From NCBI GenBank assembly GCA_916610825.1, contig OU744449.1:10857520-10921519 (forward strand): a DNA stretch of 64,000 nucleotides. Reading direction: 5' to 3'. This document shows positions 32,871-45,218 of this stretch, piece after piece (positions within the stretch are counted from its first letter, which is position 1; every line of letters starts with the position of its first letter). This DNA comes from Haliclystus octoradiatus (lineage: Eukaryota; Cnidaria; Staurozoa; Stauromedusae; Haliclystidae). Made by a program: the position numbers and the translations under genes. Under the pieces are notes generated by a model. That model was not told the DNA's origin and did no database searches. It saw only the letters and a list, made by a program, of their open reading frames with translations.

Positions 32871-35800
32871 TATTAGGATAACTCTGTCTATTTATATAAT
32901 GTGGCTCTTTTATGCTTTACACTAGATCCTCTATCATTCATTTTGTGTGTAAAAAACACATTTTCAAATAATCACTACGTTTCTGTTTAAACGAAATTTC
33001 ATTTTGGACGAAACTCAAAACATCATTCCCTTCAACGTTTTAATATAAAAACAATTAATTCATTGTTTACAACATAACAAACACATTGATGTGTTCATAC
33101 AATTCATGAATACAATATATTATATATAAATATAAATTATTATATCTAGTATGGAAAAGATTGTATATATTTTATCTCTCAAAGTATGACATTTTGTCAT
33201 CTACATGTTATTTATATTTTTTCAATTGAAAATAGTATTGGTTCAACCTCTTTGTTTTGATTTCATTTGTTACATCGTTTGAGAATCTGACAATGTGCAC
33301 ACTATGTGAATCGCATTGTGAATCAGTAGCCCAACTGGAACGAAGAGTAACACGTTTCTAGTTAGTCACATTATGCTGCTGCATTGGAGATTTCAATTGA
33401 GTTACCACTTGTAACAGAGGGTCTTCACGTAGTTTAATAAATATATAAAAATCAAGGGGGAATAATACCAAATAAATAAGGCTTTCCCCATGGGAGATAA
33501 GTAAACTCATATCATTTACTGAGTGAGTTTTAACATTTTATTTGCTGTGAATCCCTTATTAAACATGGATAATAAAAAATAGGTTATCTTATGTTGTACT
33601 AGATATGCTTAAGGTGGTCAACAGAGATGCTTTAGATTACGGAATTGAAATATTCTCAGAATATTATTCTGCCAGGGTTTTGACCCTATTCTGACTTCTA
33701 GGGGATTTCAATCCGTACGAATGAGACTGCTACTGCGATCTTTGCCCCCTTTAAATTTCATGAAATGAGGACTTCTTCTATAACGATTTGAAATACTGCA
33801 AGAAAACTTGATATGGCTCCCGGAGAAACCGCCCCGGTTATCCCGTTTCTCTTTTAGCTGTTCATTAACGCTGCAAGTGTTCTTACACTGGAATTTAATT
33901 TAATCTGAAATTGTATACAGTGAGAATGTAAGATATGTCGGAACTTTCCGTTGAATCGTTGAACTACATTATCGGAAGGCAGATTTTAATTCGGAACGGT
34001 AATTAATAATATCGGGCATCCCTTGAAATTAAGCATCAGTATGATTGTTTTGAACTATAAGTAAGGTATTCGATAGATATCATCCAATAACTTTATCGAA
34101 AGTGAGCCTTTATAAGGATGCGTAAAAATAAAATTAATCTGAAGATCGCATTAAACGTGTGAAACTCAGAGTAACGGGAACTAACTTTTGCTTCATCTTT
34201 GTCTCCTATTCTTTATTATGATCTGTTTTACCCAAAATTAAGCACTCTATATACATGTGTGTATTTTCATTTTTTAATGTATTATTATACGATTACCAGG
34301 AGAGTTATGTCAGAATATTCGTGAGACAAGTATAGTTATAATTTGCCTGAGCATATTAGTGATATATGTCGTTGTATGTGTACTCGCATTTGTTACATCA
34401 TTGTTCATTTGCCATAAGCATTGACGCAGGCTGGGAGGAAATCTCTTCAAGGAACAATATTCAATAATCAATTAACAATAAAAATAGCAAATATAAGAAG
34501 ATATATCTAAACATCACAATGACTGACAATCTATTTTTGATGGACGATATTACAGTTTCAACTATTTCAGGAATCAAATCTTTACAACAATGGAAGTCAT
34601 TACTAATTAACGAAGTTTCAATTACATTGCTTCACTTCCAAATACTGCACGCAAATATACGAATATCCAGTTTTCCCATTATTAATTTCGCAACCTCAAT
34701 TTTATTATATTCATGAAGGCGATGTTGAAGGAACATTATTCTTGAATTAGTTAGAGCAGTGACATTGGCTTGCAAAGGTTTTCAAGTTTACTTTAGAGCA
34801 GATATTATTATTTCATACCGAATGCAAACGAGCTTTTTTCCGAGTTGCACGTAGAAGTAGGAACATGGCTGTAAATCCTGAGAGGTGTGGGGGTATGACA
34901 ACCCCCGATAAAAATGTTTTGAGTCAAATTTAGTGCAATTTTGAGATGAGAAATTGCAAAATCGTGCAGTTGTTAAGAGCTCCAGCTATAGAATATGCAA
35001 ATGCCACGCCTTTTGCAAAATGCCCATTCGGTCGAGCGAAGGTTAACAGTACCCCCCGGTCAGAAGCATGTAGCTTAATACGGACGTGGTAAAGCTATAC
35101 TCACGAGTAACCATACTTTTGATCTGTCACATATTATTATAATGAAACGCATACATGCATCTAGGCTATCTCTGTGTGATCCTCGAACATTTCACGCTTG
35201 CCTAGTCTTCGTGTACACATCACAGCATAACCAATAAAATAAAGAATAGACATTTCTATTCTATTGACTATGTTCGCAGGTTAGTGTGTTCATTTGTTCG
35301 AAATGCGGTTACTTGTTTGTAAATATGGTCATATGCCTATGTAGTTGTGGTCTAACTTTTGGTTGAGTTGAGACCTAGAAAACAGTCGAACATGGTTTTT
35401 GAAGTAAAAGCCTCATTTTCTGTCACATTTAAACATCATCGACGCACAACAATGTATGTATTCATCACATCATGGTACCGTGAAAAAGAGATTTATATAT
35501 ATTCACTACTGTCTCAAAATCATATGGTCTGATGGTTTCAGTAACTTTCGGTGCATTCAAATTTGACCAATCGTGCCATATATAGTAATGTACCGCTAGA
35601 TTGATTGTATTGGTTATTTCGTAAACAGATTCCTCTTTAGTGGTAACAAAATGTCAAACACAATGACATTTATATTCAATAACATTTAATATGGCATGTC
35701 GTCATAAAATTCTAGCAGGACATAATCTAAAATACCGTGTACAGTAGTCATATAAGTGACGCCATGACATGGCGTAATATGCTTGAAAGAATATATGTCT

Positions 35801-36817
35801 GTACCTCAATTTTCACAATCAGAGTATCATACGCCATTGAATTTGATTTGATTTGACCACACTGGTATCACATCACTAACAGTATAGAATGCTGACCTAT
35901 AGTACAGTATCCCAAGCACTACAGTATTCACCTTTTGTTGTACTTGCAATCTGATAAAGTCGGAATATTTCATGATATTGGTTGTCAGCGGTGTAGCATT
36001 AACCGAATTGTATTTATAAGCATGGAATGGCTTTCATCAAAGATAAGAAGGTTCATATATGTGATGACACTATTTGGAGATGATAAAAAGTTATGATCTC
36101 GTTCGGCTTAAATAACCATGCGTCATTTTCAAGTAAACCTGTATAAATACTGTATCATTGGATTATGAACATATCACGTGATATCGATTTGTGAGCGGTC
36201 ATGAAATTCCCCTTCCATTTAATCCATTTACGGTTTAAGTCATGAAGCCGTTATCTGGAGACATTATAGAAATTCTTTACCTACTCTATATAGGGTATTT
36301 ACATAGTCCTATTATTAGTCATCGCGCTTCTCCAATATTCAGACAAGATATATATTAGTGCTTCTTACGCAATGTGCGACAATGATGACGAAACTAAAAT
36401 TGTGTAGGATTTTTAAATGGTGCGAAGCGTAGCTTTTGATTTCGAATGCGAAATTACCTATTATCTTGGTTGTTCAGTGAACGACTTGAATACATTTCTC
36501 CGAAAGGAAAGATTACAATTGCTAATCAATAGGGAAATCAGGACGTAAATGAAAGATACATCCGACCGCGGAAAGTACAGACACCGTAAGTAAAGAGTTC
36601 TTTAAATTTCGACAGGACATTTTTCGGATGTTTGAGACATGTCCAGACTCGCCTATCGCTACTTAACTTGGTCAAAAATGCGCTAATGTAGAGACATGAA
36701 ACTATATTACAGCCGTTAAACGACAATGAAAACAGTCGTAAAAACTAATAAAAGATAGCACATAATCACCAAGCAATTATGCCTTTGAAAGTAAAGCACG
36801 AACAGTTGACTTCCGTA
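32871..36817. other. Intergenic region without recognisable genes
   Basis: The F-box 3' UTR presumably occupies the first few hundred bases. The remainder is AT-rich with short open frames (for example at 34519-34716) that show no domain or splice signals. Confidence 0.5.
33437..33442 (+). promoter_or_regulatory. Possible polyadenylation signal of the F-box gene
   Basis: AATAAA about 570 bp after the stop codon, the first clear hexamer I found downstream. Earlier variant hexamers could be used instead. Confidence 0.35.
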
Positions 36818-37030
36818 TTAAAGATAATGTTTGATTGCAAATCGAAAAAGAACGAATTCAATAGTGTTGCTATTAGCAACAGACAATAAACCACGTCGCT
36901 CTTTGGTTGAGTGACATAGTTCTTTGAATTGTTTAACAATTACCTCAGTTGGCGAGGGTTTCCCCAATCGCATATCTAACATTCTGATCTGAACAAAACC
37001 ATCAAGTTTATCACTCTTTCTCATTGACAT
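36818..37030 (-). CDS. Small hypothetical ORF, divergent from the gene at 37385
   Basis: A 70-aa frame from ATG at 37030 (MSMRKSDKLDGFVQIRM ... FAIKHYL) to TAA. Its composition looks protein-like and it faces away from the gene at 37385 across about 355 bp. I recognise no domain and see no splice sites. It may be chance or part of an unseen gene. Confidence 0.25.
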   Translation of the reverse strand: MSMRKSDKLDGFVQIRMLDMRLGKPSPTEVIVKQFKELCHSTKERRGLLSVANSNTIEFVLFRFAIKHYL

Positions 37031-37384
37031 TCTTCTATTTAGTGCATTGAAGACGTCAGGTGCGTAGCTCACGCTTCATTTTGTATTTCTTGAACGTGGG
37101 GGCTGGTCTTAGTAACGTATTCACACGGTTATTTCTAACGCTAGATCAATTTGAAAAGGTTAAGCAACGGGAGACGTAAAAGACAAATACACTCAGTCGT
37201 ACTTGTTGTTATTTTTGTATTCTTTATTGTATTAACAGAAGAATTTCCCACAAGTAGATTTTACTTCATCATTTCCATTCATTCTTAAACGTTGAGGCAG
37301 AGAGCAAGCGGCGTCGCAACACGGGGAATCAGTTTTATTGATCAGCAAGCTTTATAACAATAATCTTACAAACATATTACACCG

Positions 37385-37951
37385 ATGGAAGCGATTAAAG
37401 CTAGAACCAAAGCGTTTTCTCATGCTTTTATGGATGTTCGAAAGATATATAGATTAAAACCAACAACTCAACGAACAAGTAACCAAATGAGAAATTTCAA
37501 ACGATTGTCAGGGACAAGCTGGGACGAGTCTTTTATACTTGGTGGCAGTTGTTTTGATATACAAAGTTTTAATGTTATCAAAGTGGATTTTTATCCATGT
37601 GAATCACAACCTGCAGCTTGTCGACCAACTTGGGAGATTTCACTAAGTCCGAGAGTACCTGGCAAAACACGTAAATGCAAAATAGTACATCGAGCCGGTT
37701 TGAAAGAATATCGTGTGTTTGAAGGGAAAATCTGTGAATTTGAAAAGAGCATTGTCATTTGGGGTAAAATTAGAGATTCTAAAATCGAAGGTGAAGATTT
37801 TGAACTATTATTACGAGAATGTAACCATGGAAAAGTAGTGGGAACACGTTCTGTGAAATTTATGGGTGTTTTACGGAGAGGTTGCCGAAAGGCCAATGGA
37901 GACTTTTCTATAACACACGATGCTGTGATTTATAGGCAAAGATATGATTAA
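37385..37951 (+). CDS. Single-exon protein of unknown function (188 aa)
   Basis: An uninterrupted frame from ATG at 37385 (context ACCGATGG) to TAA, 188 aa. The N-terminus is basic; the rest alternates charged and hydrophobic residues (VIKVDFYPCESQPAACRP, KICEFEKSIVIWGKI, VKFMGVLRRGC), suggesting a beta-rich globular domain. There are seven cysteines in all but no clear zinc motif, no signal peptide and no membrane segment. Codon use and length argue for a real gene. AATAAA occurs at about 38279. I do not recognise the family. It could be a lineage-specific gene or a retrocopy of a spliced gene. Confidence 0.6.
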   Translation: MEAIKARTKAFSHAFMDVRKIYRLKPTTQRTSNQMRNFKRLSGTSWDESFILGGSCFDIQSFNVIKVDFYPCESQPAACRPTWEISLSPRVPGKTRKCKIVHRAGLKEYRVFEGKICEFEKSIVIWGKIRDSKIEGEDFELLLRECNHGKVVGTRSVKFMGVLRRGCRKANGDFSITHDAVIYRQRYD

Positions 37952-39540
37952 TAATATTTACAAACACGATTTTATTGTAATTGTATTTATATTTTCGCAC
38001 ATCGACTTTTTGAGCGATTGAATCATTAAGGCGTTGTCGATATGTATATAATTGTGTTAATAGCTCAGAGCAAATGTGTATAGATATATATATGTAATTT
38101 ATTGTTAACATACCGTTGACGGTATGTATTTATTACAGAGAGATTTATAAAAAGCATATTTATGTGTTCCACACACTTTTTAAAAAGAACGAAATTAATA
38201 ATTCTAGTTGTATTGATTTTTAAACGGGGTTGTTGCTGTTATCCTGAGGCACCTGTAAATTGTCGCGTGGATTTTAGAAAATAAATAATCATGTTGATAC
38301 AGTTGATTATCAATTCTAATTGTAGCCTGCTCGTAGCCTCACTGTCACAATGTAAACTTGAAAAACAGTAGACCAAGTTTACTGTTTACCAAGTTTACAT
38401 GTTGACAGTGAGTCTGTGAGCAGGATATTCTAATTGGGACCCTACGGTTTATATCAACAATAAACTCACAGGCGTCACATGCCAGCTTTAGTCGTAATGC
38501 TTATGATTCACTCATTAGCCTAGCTCCATAAGGCCAGGGGCATGTGGAACAGGTCTATATTATTAATTAATTAATCAGGCTCGAGGCTAGTACCTTTAAA
38601 AAGATGATTTTTTACTTGAGACAGCTGATCTCACGCGTCATTTTTTCCTCCAAACATAAAGGAGCAACATCGACTGGAGTCTATCAATAATTAAATGATA
38701 ACTTTCATTGATTAATAGTGTTTCTATCAGCTGATTGAGCTCCGGAATCACGTTTCGGTTCAGCTGTACTTTTTAGCCAATAAAGCAATTTAGAGATTCA
38801 GACATTCAGACCGTCAATATCTACAAAGGCGCCCTTACCAGCTGTCTCAGACCATTTCAGACCAACCATAGTCAAAATTTATATTTCTATTGACATTGAC
38901 GATATATATATGACTGTAAATGTAAGTTATAAACTTTCACTATGTTATATCAAAATTATATCAAAAACTTGACTGAGTAAAAACTTCTATTTCACGGGCC
39001 TTTCATTGAATACATCGACTACATAATGAGTCCTAACTTCTAGATACTACAAAAATTTTTAGATACATTCCATCACCTGCTCTGCTATCGGAAATTGATT
39101 GCCGTTATCTCGCTTCATACCAATCTATCAATTTAGGTGAGGTTTATCGACTTATGCCACTTATGTTATATATACCATTATTTCGCTCAGAGTCCGGAAC
39201 AATCTGAAAAGTAATGAATCAAATTTACTGATTCATGATGAAAACCGCAAAATTGCAAACATTCCAAGGATTTCACCGGGAAATACTTATAATGAAAAAA
39301 CGGCCACATGTATAGATAGATCCCATGGGATAAATCAGTTTTTTTTATTTTGTTTTCTTATTTACGCTCTTATTCTGAGCAAATTTGTTAATGTTATATC
39401 ATTTTGAGTTGTTGCTGTTTTTCTCATTGATAATTTGATATATAAGTAAGTTGTAAGTAAGTTGCTAACTGTTTGTTATTTCAAGAATGTATGTATATAA
39501 AATTTATTTACGTTATTTTAACTTTAATTTCAAATTATTT
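37952..39540. other. Intergenic region with one foldback MITE
   Basis: AT-rich; apart from the element at 38323-38427 I see nothing recognisable. Confidence 0.5.
38323..38427. mobile_element. Short foldback MITE with perfect 9-bp target duplication (MULE-like)
   Basis: A 105-bp near-palindrome starting TAGCCTGCTCG and ending TGAGCAGGATA. It is flanked by TTCTAATTG on both sides (38314-38322 and 38428-38436). Same family as 23316-23405. Confidence 0.8.
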
Positions 39541-39847
39541 TCAATTATTTACACTCTCTATACTGTTTACAAATTGAATGTAAGATTCGATAGCTTCACA
39601 GTTTAGGATATGGTATAGATATAATGCAGATGAGCCATATTTTTTACATATACACTGTTTATCAGTTGGCATGTGAAATCCATTTGTCAGGCATTTGAGA
39701 TGATGAAACCATGCATAGACAATCTGGTAATACAATGCCTGTTTATTATGTTTGACATTCTGCCATCCACTTAATTTTAAAACCGGAGCATATTGATAAT
39801 CGCCTTCTAATATAATTTTTAATTTATCCATTCTGGTTAGACTGGAT

Positions 39848-42800
39848 CACGGCCGTAACTTCCCTGTTTCTATTGGGGGGGTGTAGCGAAATTTGCCCGA
39901 CAAAAATGGGCGTGTCTAGCAATCACATAAAATATGGTGTATGTTAAAATTTTCCTTATATTTGTATGTTAAAGCAAATTTTATATATTTTTAACAAGAG
40001 ATTCATTTTCAGAAAAGATTTGATTATAATGTATAATATCATGTATAATGATGTATCATATCATAATACTTTAAGAAATTGAAAATAAAAACAACTCAAT
40101 TGAGATTTTTAATAAGAAATTATAATGCACACCCAGGAATGTACACATTCGTTTCAAAAGAAATAGATAAAAAGTTTTATAAACTAGCTGCTCAATTAAA
40201 TATTAAACCACTACTAGGAAACTGTCCATGCTACTGGTATTATACTAGCAAATAACTTCAACAAATCTTCAGTTTTCGGTTCTTCAGAGTACTCCATATT
40301 GAGACTATATCTTCTAACTTGATGCTTTCAATCAAATCTCGCTCAGCAGACAAAATAATTAAACTATTTAGTCGTTTATCAGATGTAGAAGATCGCAGGT
40401 AATTTTTTATTATTTTCATTTTGTCAAATGTTCTTTCATTCTTAGCGACTGTGACAGGGGCTGTGAACAGAAGCTTGTATGCTTCATAGATGCTAGGAAA
40501 CAGACGTTTAAGATTAAACGCTATCTCACAATATTCTTTGATGTTAGTTGGAGGATTGGCTAGATTTAAAACATGGATTCTAAATATTTCCATTTCAGCG
40601 TTGAAACAATCAAGATCAAACGAACGGTTTTGCGGGAATAGATTGAGAATTTGTTGTTTCATTTGATCACTCAATCCATTATTACATAGGGGAGGCTCTA
40701 ACACAGTTACCAGGGGCTTTATCTTTTCCAAGCAATTAACAACATTTTCGGAATATTCACGTATTAACGAGTCCAATACCTCAATCATCGATTTCCGATA
40801 ATATTCCACGAATCTGATTTCCGCTGTTGATTCTGGATTCCCATCCTTTGTACGTGATGGCCTTCTCTGTCGATGTCGTCTGGAGAACTGTTCCATAGAA
40901 TCTATGTCCAGTTTTTGAGAAAACGAAACAGAAGCCTCTATTTGCGCATTCATATCGGCTTCTCTGCTTCTCATTTCTTTCAAAGATTGAACAGTATGTT
41001 TAAGTGTAGTCAATGCATCAAGTATGTTCAATGTTTCTTTCTGCATTGCAAGGGTTAATAACTTTGTTTTTCTCATAACTATACGCATAAACATGATGGA
41101 AAAAATAAAATCGAAAGATAAAATGTTTTTTTGGATTGCCAATGCCCTGCTCTTAGTTTTCTGGTCCATTTTTTCTGATCCAATGGTATCAACTAAGGAA
41201 TCACAGACAGCTTCAAATGACCTCCACATAGCTTCAATCGATTCGCTTCTGTACACCCATCTTGTTTTGGACAAATTTCGTAGTTTGAGGGCGTCATCGA
41301 TACGATCAATATGCGATTTCAATATTGTGTTTCTGTAGCAACTTGAACTGAAAAATACATATAAATCTTGAAGTACAATATACATGGAAGAAATGAGCTC
41401 TGTTTTCGAGCAATGTTCAATGAAGGTATTGGACCTGTGACCCTGACACGGGATATAAGGTACAGATCTACGCAAATCGTTTTGTAGACAACGCTGAGCG
41501 CCATTGAACTCACCAGACATGGATGCTGTGTAGTCATACGACTGGAACACCAGCTGATCTATATCCAATCCGTTATCTTTAAGGCTCTTAATTATATCCT
41601 CCGCTTGTCCTTTTCCAGTTTTGTCATGAGTTTCTTTCATTTCAATAACTCTTTCTCTTGGTTGATTATTATTGTCAATATATCGAACAGCAACTACTAA
41701 TCGATCAGTATTACTTGTATCTGGAGAAGTGTCGGCCATAACTGAATACATCCCTGCTTCTTCAACTTCATCGCAGATAATTTTTCGTATAATATTTGCT
41801 AATATTGTAATAAATTCGTTTTGAGAAGCTGGAGATGTATACTTGATAGAGTAGGGTTTCATTCTTCTATCTTCCAGCCATGCCCGCATACTACTATTAT
41901 GACGAGCAACGAGATCCACTATTTGCATGAAATTGCTGTTCATTTCGGTGTCCGATCCACGAAAAGCTAGCTCTTGCGTACTTAAATATCGGGTTATATC
42001 AAACAAAATTTTGATAACTTCTTTGTTTTTTTTAAGATCTCTCTCTGCTTGAACTTTTGCTGACTGTATCTGTGAGCTTAACATTACGTCTACATGACGC
42101 TTTTTCTCGGCAGCGAAGTGCACCAAGTCGGCTAGAGCTGCCTTGTGAGAATTGCTTGCGAAATGAGTAGCTAGTTTGCCTTTTTTATTTTGCCCAACAC
42201 TTTTCATTTTATCCCAACCCCTCACTCCCTTGACCCATGCAATTTCTGCTTTCTCACGTCCTAGGCCAGACGGAAATAATCTGCACACAAAACAAGTAGC
42301 ACAATCATTCTTAATGCTGTATTCGACATGGGGGTAGTCTTTGAACCAATTACTAGAAAATCTACATTGCTTTTTGGAAGATATATCTGCATTCATAGGA
42401 TACACTTTCAACTTGGGCTGACAAGGACCTCGTTTTAGCAATTCTTCTCTTTGTAGGTCATTGAGGATTTCCGGTCTGTCTGCAGGATCGTAAATTGAAC
42501 TGAAGTCTTCATCACATTGAGGGGTGCCAGCTAAGAGTTCTTTATCGTTAATCTTACTAAGTGCCGTTGTTGCATATACTTCAACCTCGCAACTGAGTTT
42601 CTTGATTGTCTGGATATGAACAAGAATATCACAAAAAACTTGCTGCGGGTAAAAAATGTCAGTGCTTATACCCTCGGAAATCATTTTATCACACATAGAT
42701 CCAATGGCTATCAGCTCTTTAACGTTTGCTATACATTTGATCATAGGGTCTGGCTCTTCATTTAGCAAATAATCGGTTTCATCTAGAGAACCAGTGATAT

Positions 42801-44818
42801 CTTTATCAGAAAATCCCTGAGAAATATCCAATGAAGGCCTGTCATCAATAACATTATGGCTGGTGCATTCTTCATCCTCGTTATCATCAAATCGATCAAA
42901 ATCCGTATTCTCGTCACCAGAATGAGCTGATAACTCTTCTAAATCTACCGATGTTGGTATATTGACATTGAGTAAACTTGCTGATTCAGTGGAATTCTAC
43001 GAAACACAAGTGATATCACAAAATTAAAATATGATTAAAATATATATGGAAGCACTTCACTATAGGTGAATACGTTGTAGATACGTTGACGTCTTGACGT
43101 CAAATATTATGTAAGAATTTTTTACATGCGTATAATACTGTCATGAGGAGATGTTTCAATCGTCCATGTGCATTATTCAAGCTCCGAACATGGTGAAATT
43201 GCACTGAAATTCCTGCATAACAACAATATTCTGTTTTGATTGGTGTAGCCGTGCAGGGGCATTAGAATTTGGGAAGATCTACCAAACTGCACTGAGATGA
43301 TGCTCTCAGATGCTGTGATGGCAAATTAAGAATACGTGAGTTATCATAATTTTACACAATTAATGTAGTGTTACTCTATCGTTGAGCTAACAAATACCCT
43401 TTATGGTTAATATGAAAGTCACATCAAATCGATGAAAGAACAAAAAATATTAGTAAAATCTTGGAGCAATTAATAATGTATGTAAAAAGCTTACGCATTG
43501 TGCATATAATGTTTCCTCGTCCCCTTCTGCTGGAACAGTTGATGTATCCCCTTTTTCAGGCGTCACCCCAGAATCAGTCAATGAAGCTTCTTTAGTAGGA
43601 CAAATGGCTACTGCTTTCTTCTAAAATTATATAAAAGTAGTGAAAGGATGTTGATGATGATGGTGAATGTATTTCACTTTGCATATAAATTACTGTCATA
43701 AATACATACACGAAGAAAATTACTCGATTATGAATTTATGATTGGTTATAAGAGACATGTTAATTTTCCCAAATTTTCTCAGGAACGATGCAAACGTGGT
43801 TTTGAAACAAGGATTAAACCATTCAAAAATGTACAATGTTTTATATAGGTGGTGTTTGGAAAATGGTACATGAGAAAATGCTGTTGAGTTGCATATTTAA
43901 CGATTTTATCATTACTTGAAGACAGGTAAACTGTTGAATAACAAAGCCTGGAACTAATAAAGGTATATAAAGTTCATCTTAAGAGATCTTTTTCAATGAA
44001 TTGATCACAACAGTATTTAGTATAAAGAGTTTTGTGGATCACCAATTCATTATAAAAATTATGCAAACTAATCCCAGATTAAAATATACCTATAAAAGAT
44101 TAAAAATATAATATTGTTATAAAACATGAATATTTTAGTGCACTGCACACATCATTAAAACACAATTCACTATCGGGTCATTTATTACCTTGAAGAACTT
44201 TAAAGTGGTTTGACCAACATCCACGTGATTTTTTGATTGCGCCAATCCTGAATGTTTGATGGTATTGTGTCTTTGAAAATAATCATTATCCATTGTTGCA
44301 TTACACGTTTTGCATTCTACCTTCTGGCGGTAGTTTCGTTTACGGTTATTGTTACTCATTTTGGAACAAACTTGACAATAATTTTGTTCTAAACAAGGAA
44401 CACGCTTGAATAGCGCCTGAATAGAACTGATTATAATTGCATCATAGTTCACAAGGTCATCTCATACGTTTTAACCCGGGTTGTAACATGGTTTCTCATT
44501 TCACAATAACCACATCATGTTGATGCTACGTCACCAAGTGCATATCAACTTGCTTACAAGAATATATTTTCCCGATAAAGGCAGATCAAAATACGTATAA
44601 TGTAGAAAGCCGATTTAAAATCAATAGTCATTAAGTATAATTGAAATGAAATAATTACTAATAAAAACGTTTGATAAAATTTGAAAAATGAATAAAAATA
44701 TCAGTTTTTGCCCGACAAAGTATACTGTTTCGTCTTCAAAAGTGCCCGAATTTTTTCCGAAAAAATGGATTGGGGGGGTGTGACACCCCCCCACACCCCC
44801 CCGGAAGTTACGGCCGTG
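39848..44818 (-). mobile_element. Complete hAT DNA transposon
   Basis: A 4971-bp element with inverted termini CACGGCCGTAACTTCC and GGAAGTTACGGCCGTG. It is flanked by a perfect 8-bp duplication GACTGGAT (39840-39847 and 44819-44826), the hAT signature. Sub-terminal sequences are also inverted (GGGGGGGTGT near both ends, and TTGCCCGACAAA). It carries a single intact transposase gene on the minus strand. Perfect target duplication and an intact frame suggest recent activity. Confidence 0.93.
40258..44359 (-). CDS. hAT transposase (ZMYM1/TTF-type zinc finger family), three exons
   Basis: Exons 44189-44359, 43495-43620 and 40258-42996, with phase-0 GT..AG junctions, join to 1011 aa and TAA. Residues 17-37 form a C2H2-like finger (CKTC ... 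HNTIKH), probably for DNA-end binding. At about 305-395 lies a TTF-type zinc-finger region (FSSNWFKDYPHVEYS, CATCFVCRLF, ATHFASNSHKAAL). The RNase H-like core shows MADTSPDTSNTDRLVVAVRY and VFQSYDYTASMSG with two candidate catalytic aspartates, then PCQGHRSNTFIEHC. The C-terminal hAT dimerisation segment reads NERTFDKMKIIKNYLRSS followed by RLNSLIILSAERDL. The protein cuts and pastes the element around it. It has no frameshift or stop, and may also mobilise hAT-type MITEs if their ends are compatible. Confidence 0.9.
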
Positions 44819-45218
44819 GACTGGATACGTCTCAAACCCGTTTCAGATACAGAAATTTCATTTGACCAAGTTCTAATAAATTAGATACTGTTACAATCGG
44901 TGACAGCTTCATTTCGAATATTTGAAGAGCAGATTTGATTGAAAGACGTTGTAAATGACTTATCAGAGCAATTGCAATTGAACATTTATGTTTCTTTCTT
45001 GTAACATGGGATAAATCAGGTTGAATCCATGGATAAAAATCCGATCTATTTGTTACTTACGGTTACTTAGGCATAGTCTCACTATCATGTTTGATAATTG
45101 ATAAGGCGCAGGCGCAAGCTGAGCATTACAAGTTTGATAAACAAGAAGTTCTTCAGCACGTGAGTTACGATAATTGTCTTCAGACTCTTGCTTCATAACT
45201 AGTTTCAAACAATAAATA

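Larger units (their letters stand above)
39541..45056 (-). pseudogene. Open reading frame split by the hAT insertion
   Basis: On the minus strand a frame is open from 45056 to 44835 (74 codons, including YPWIQPDLSHVTRKKHKC and LSPIVTVSNLLELGQMKF) and meets a TGA at 44832-44834. After the hAT element the same frame resumes and stays open from the target site to 39541 (MDKLKIILEGDYQYAPVLK ... FVNSIESVNN). With the transposon and one target copy set aside, the two parts are in phase, broken only by that TGA. The C-terminal part has C-x-C followed by H-x3-C (CICKKYGSSALYLYHILNC), which recalls LINE ends, but I cannot identify it. Confidence 0.45.

Noticed and set aside
44832-44834. Selenocysteine reading of the in-frame TGA
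   Set aside because: No SECIS-like structure seen and no homology; a nonsense change or ordinary stop is simpler.
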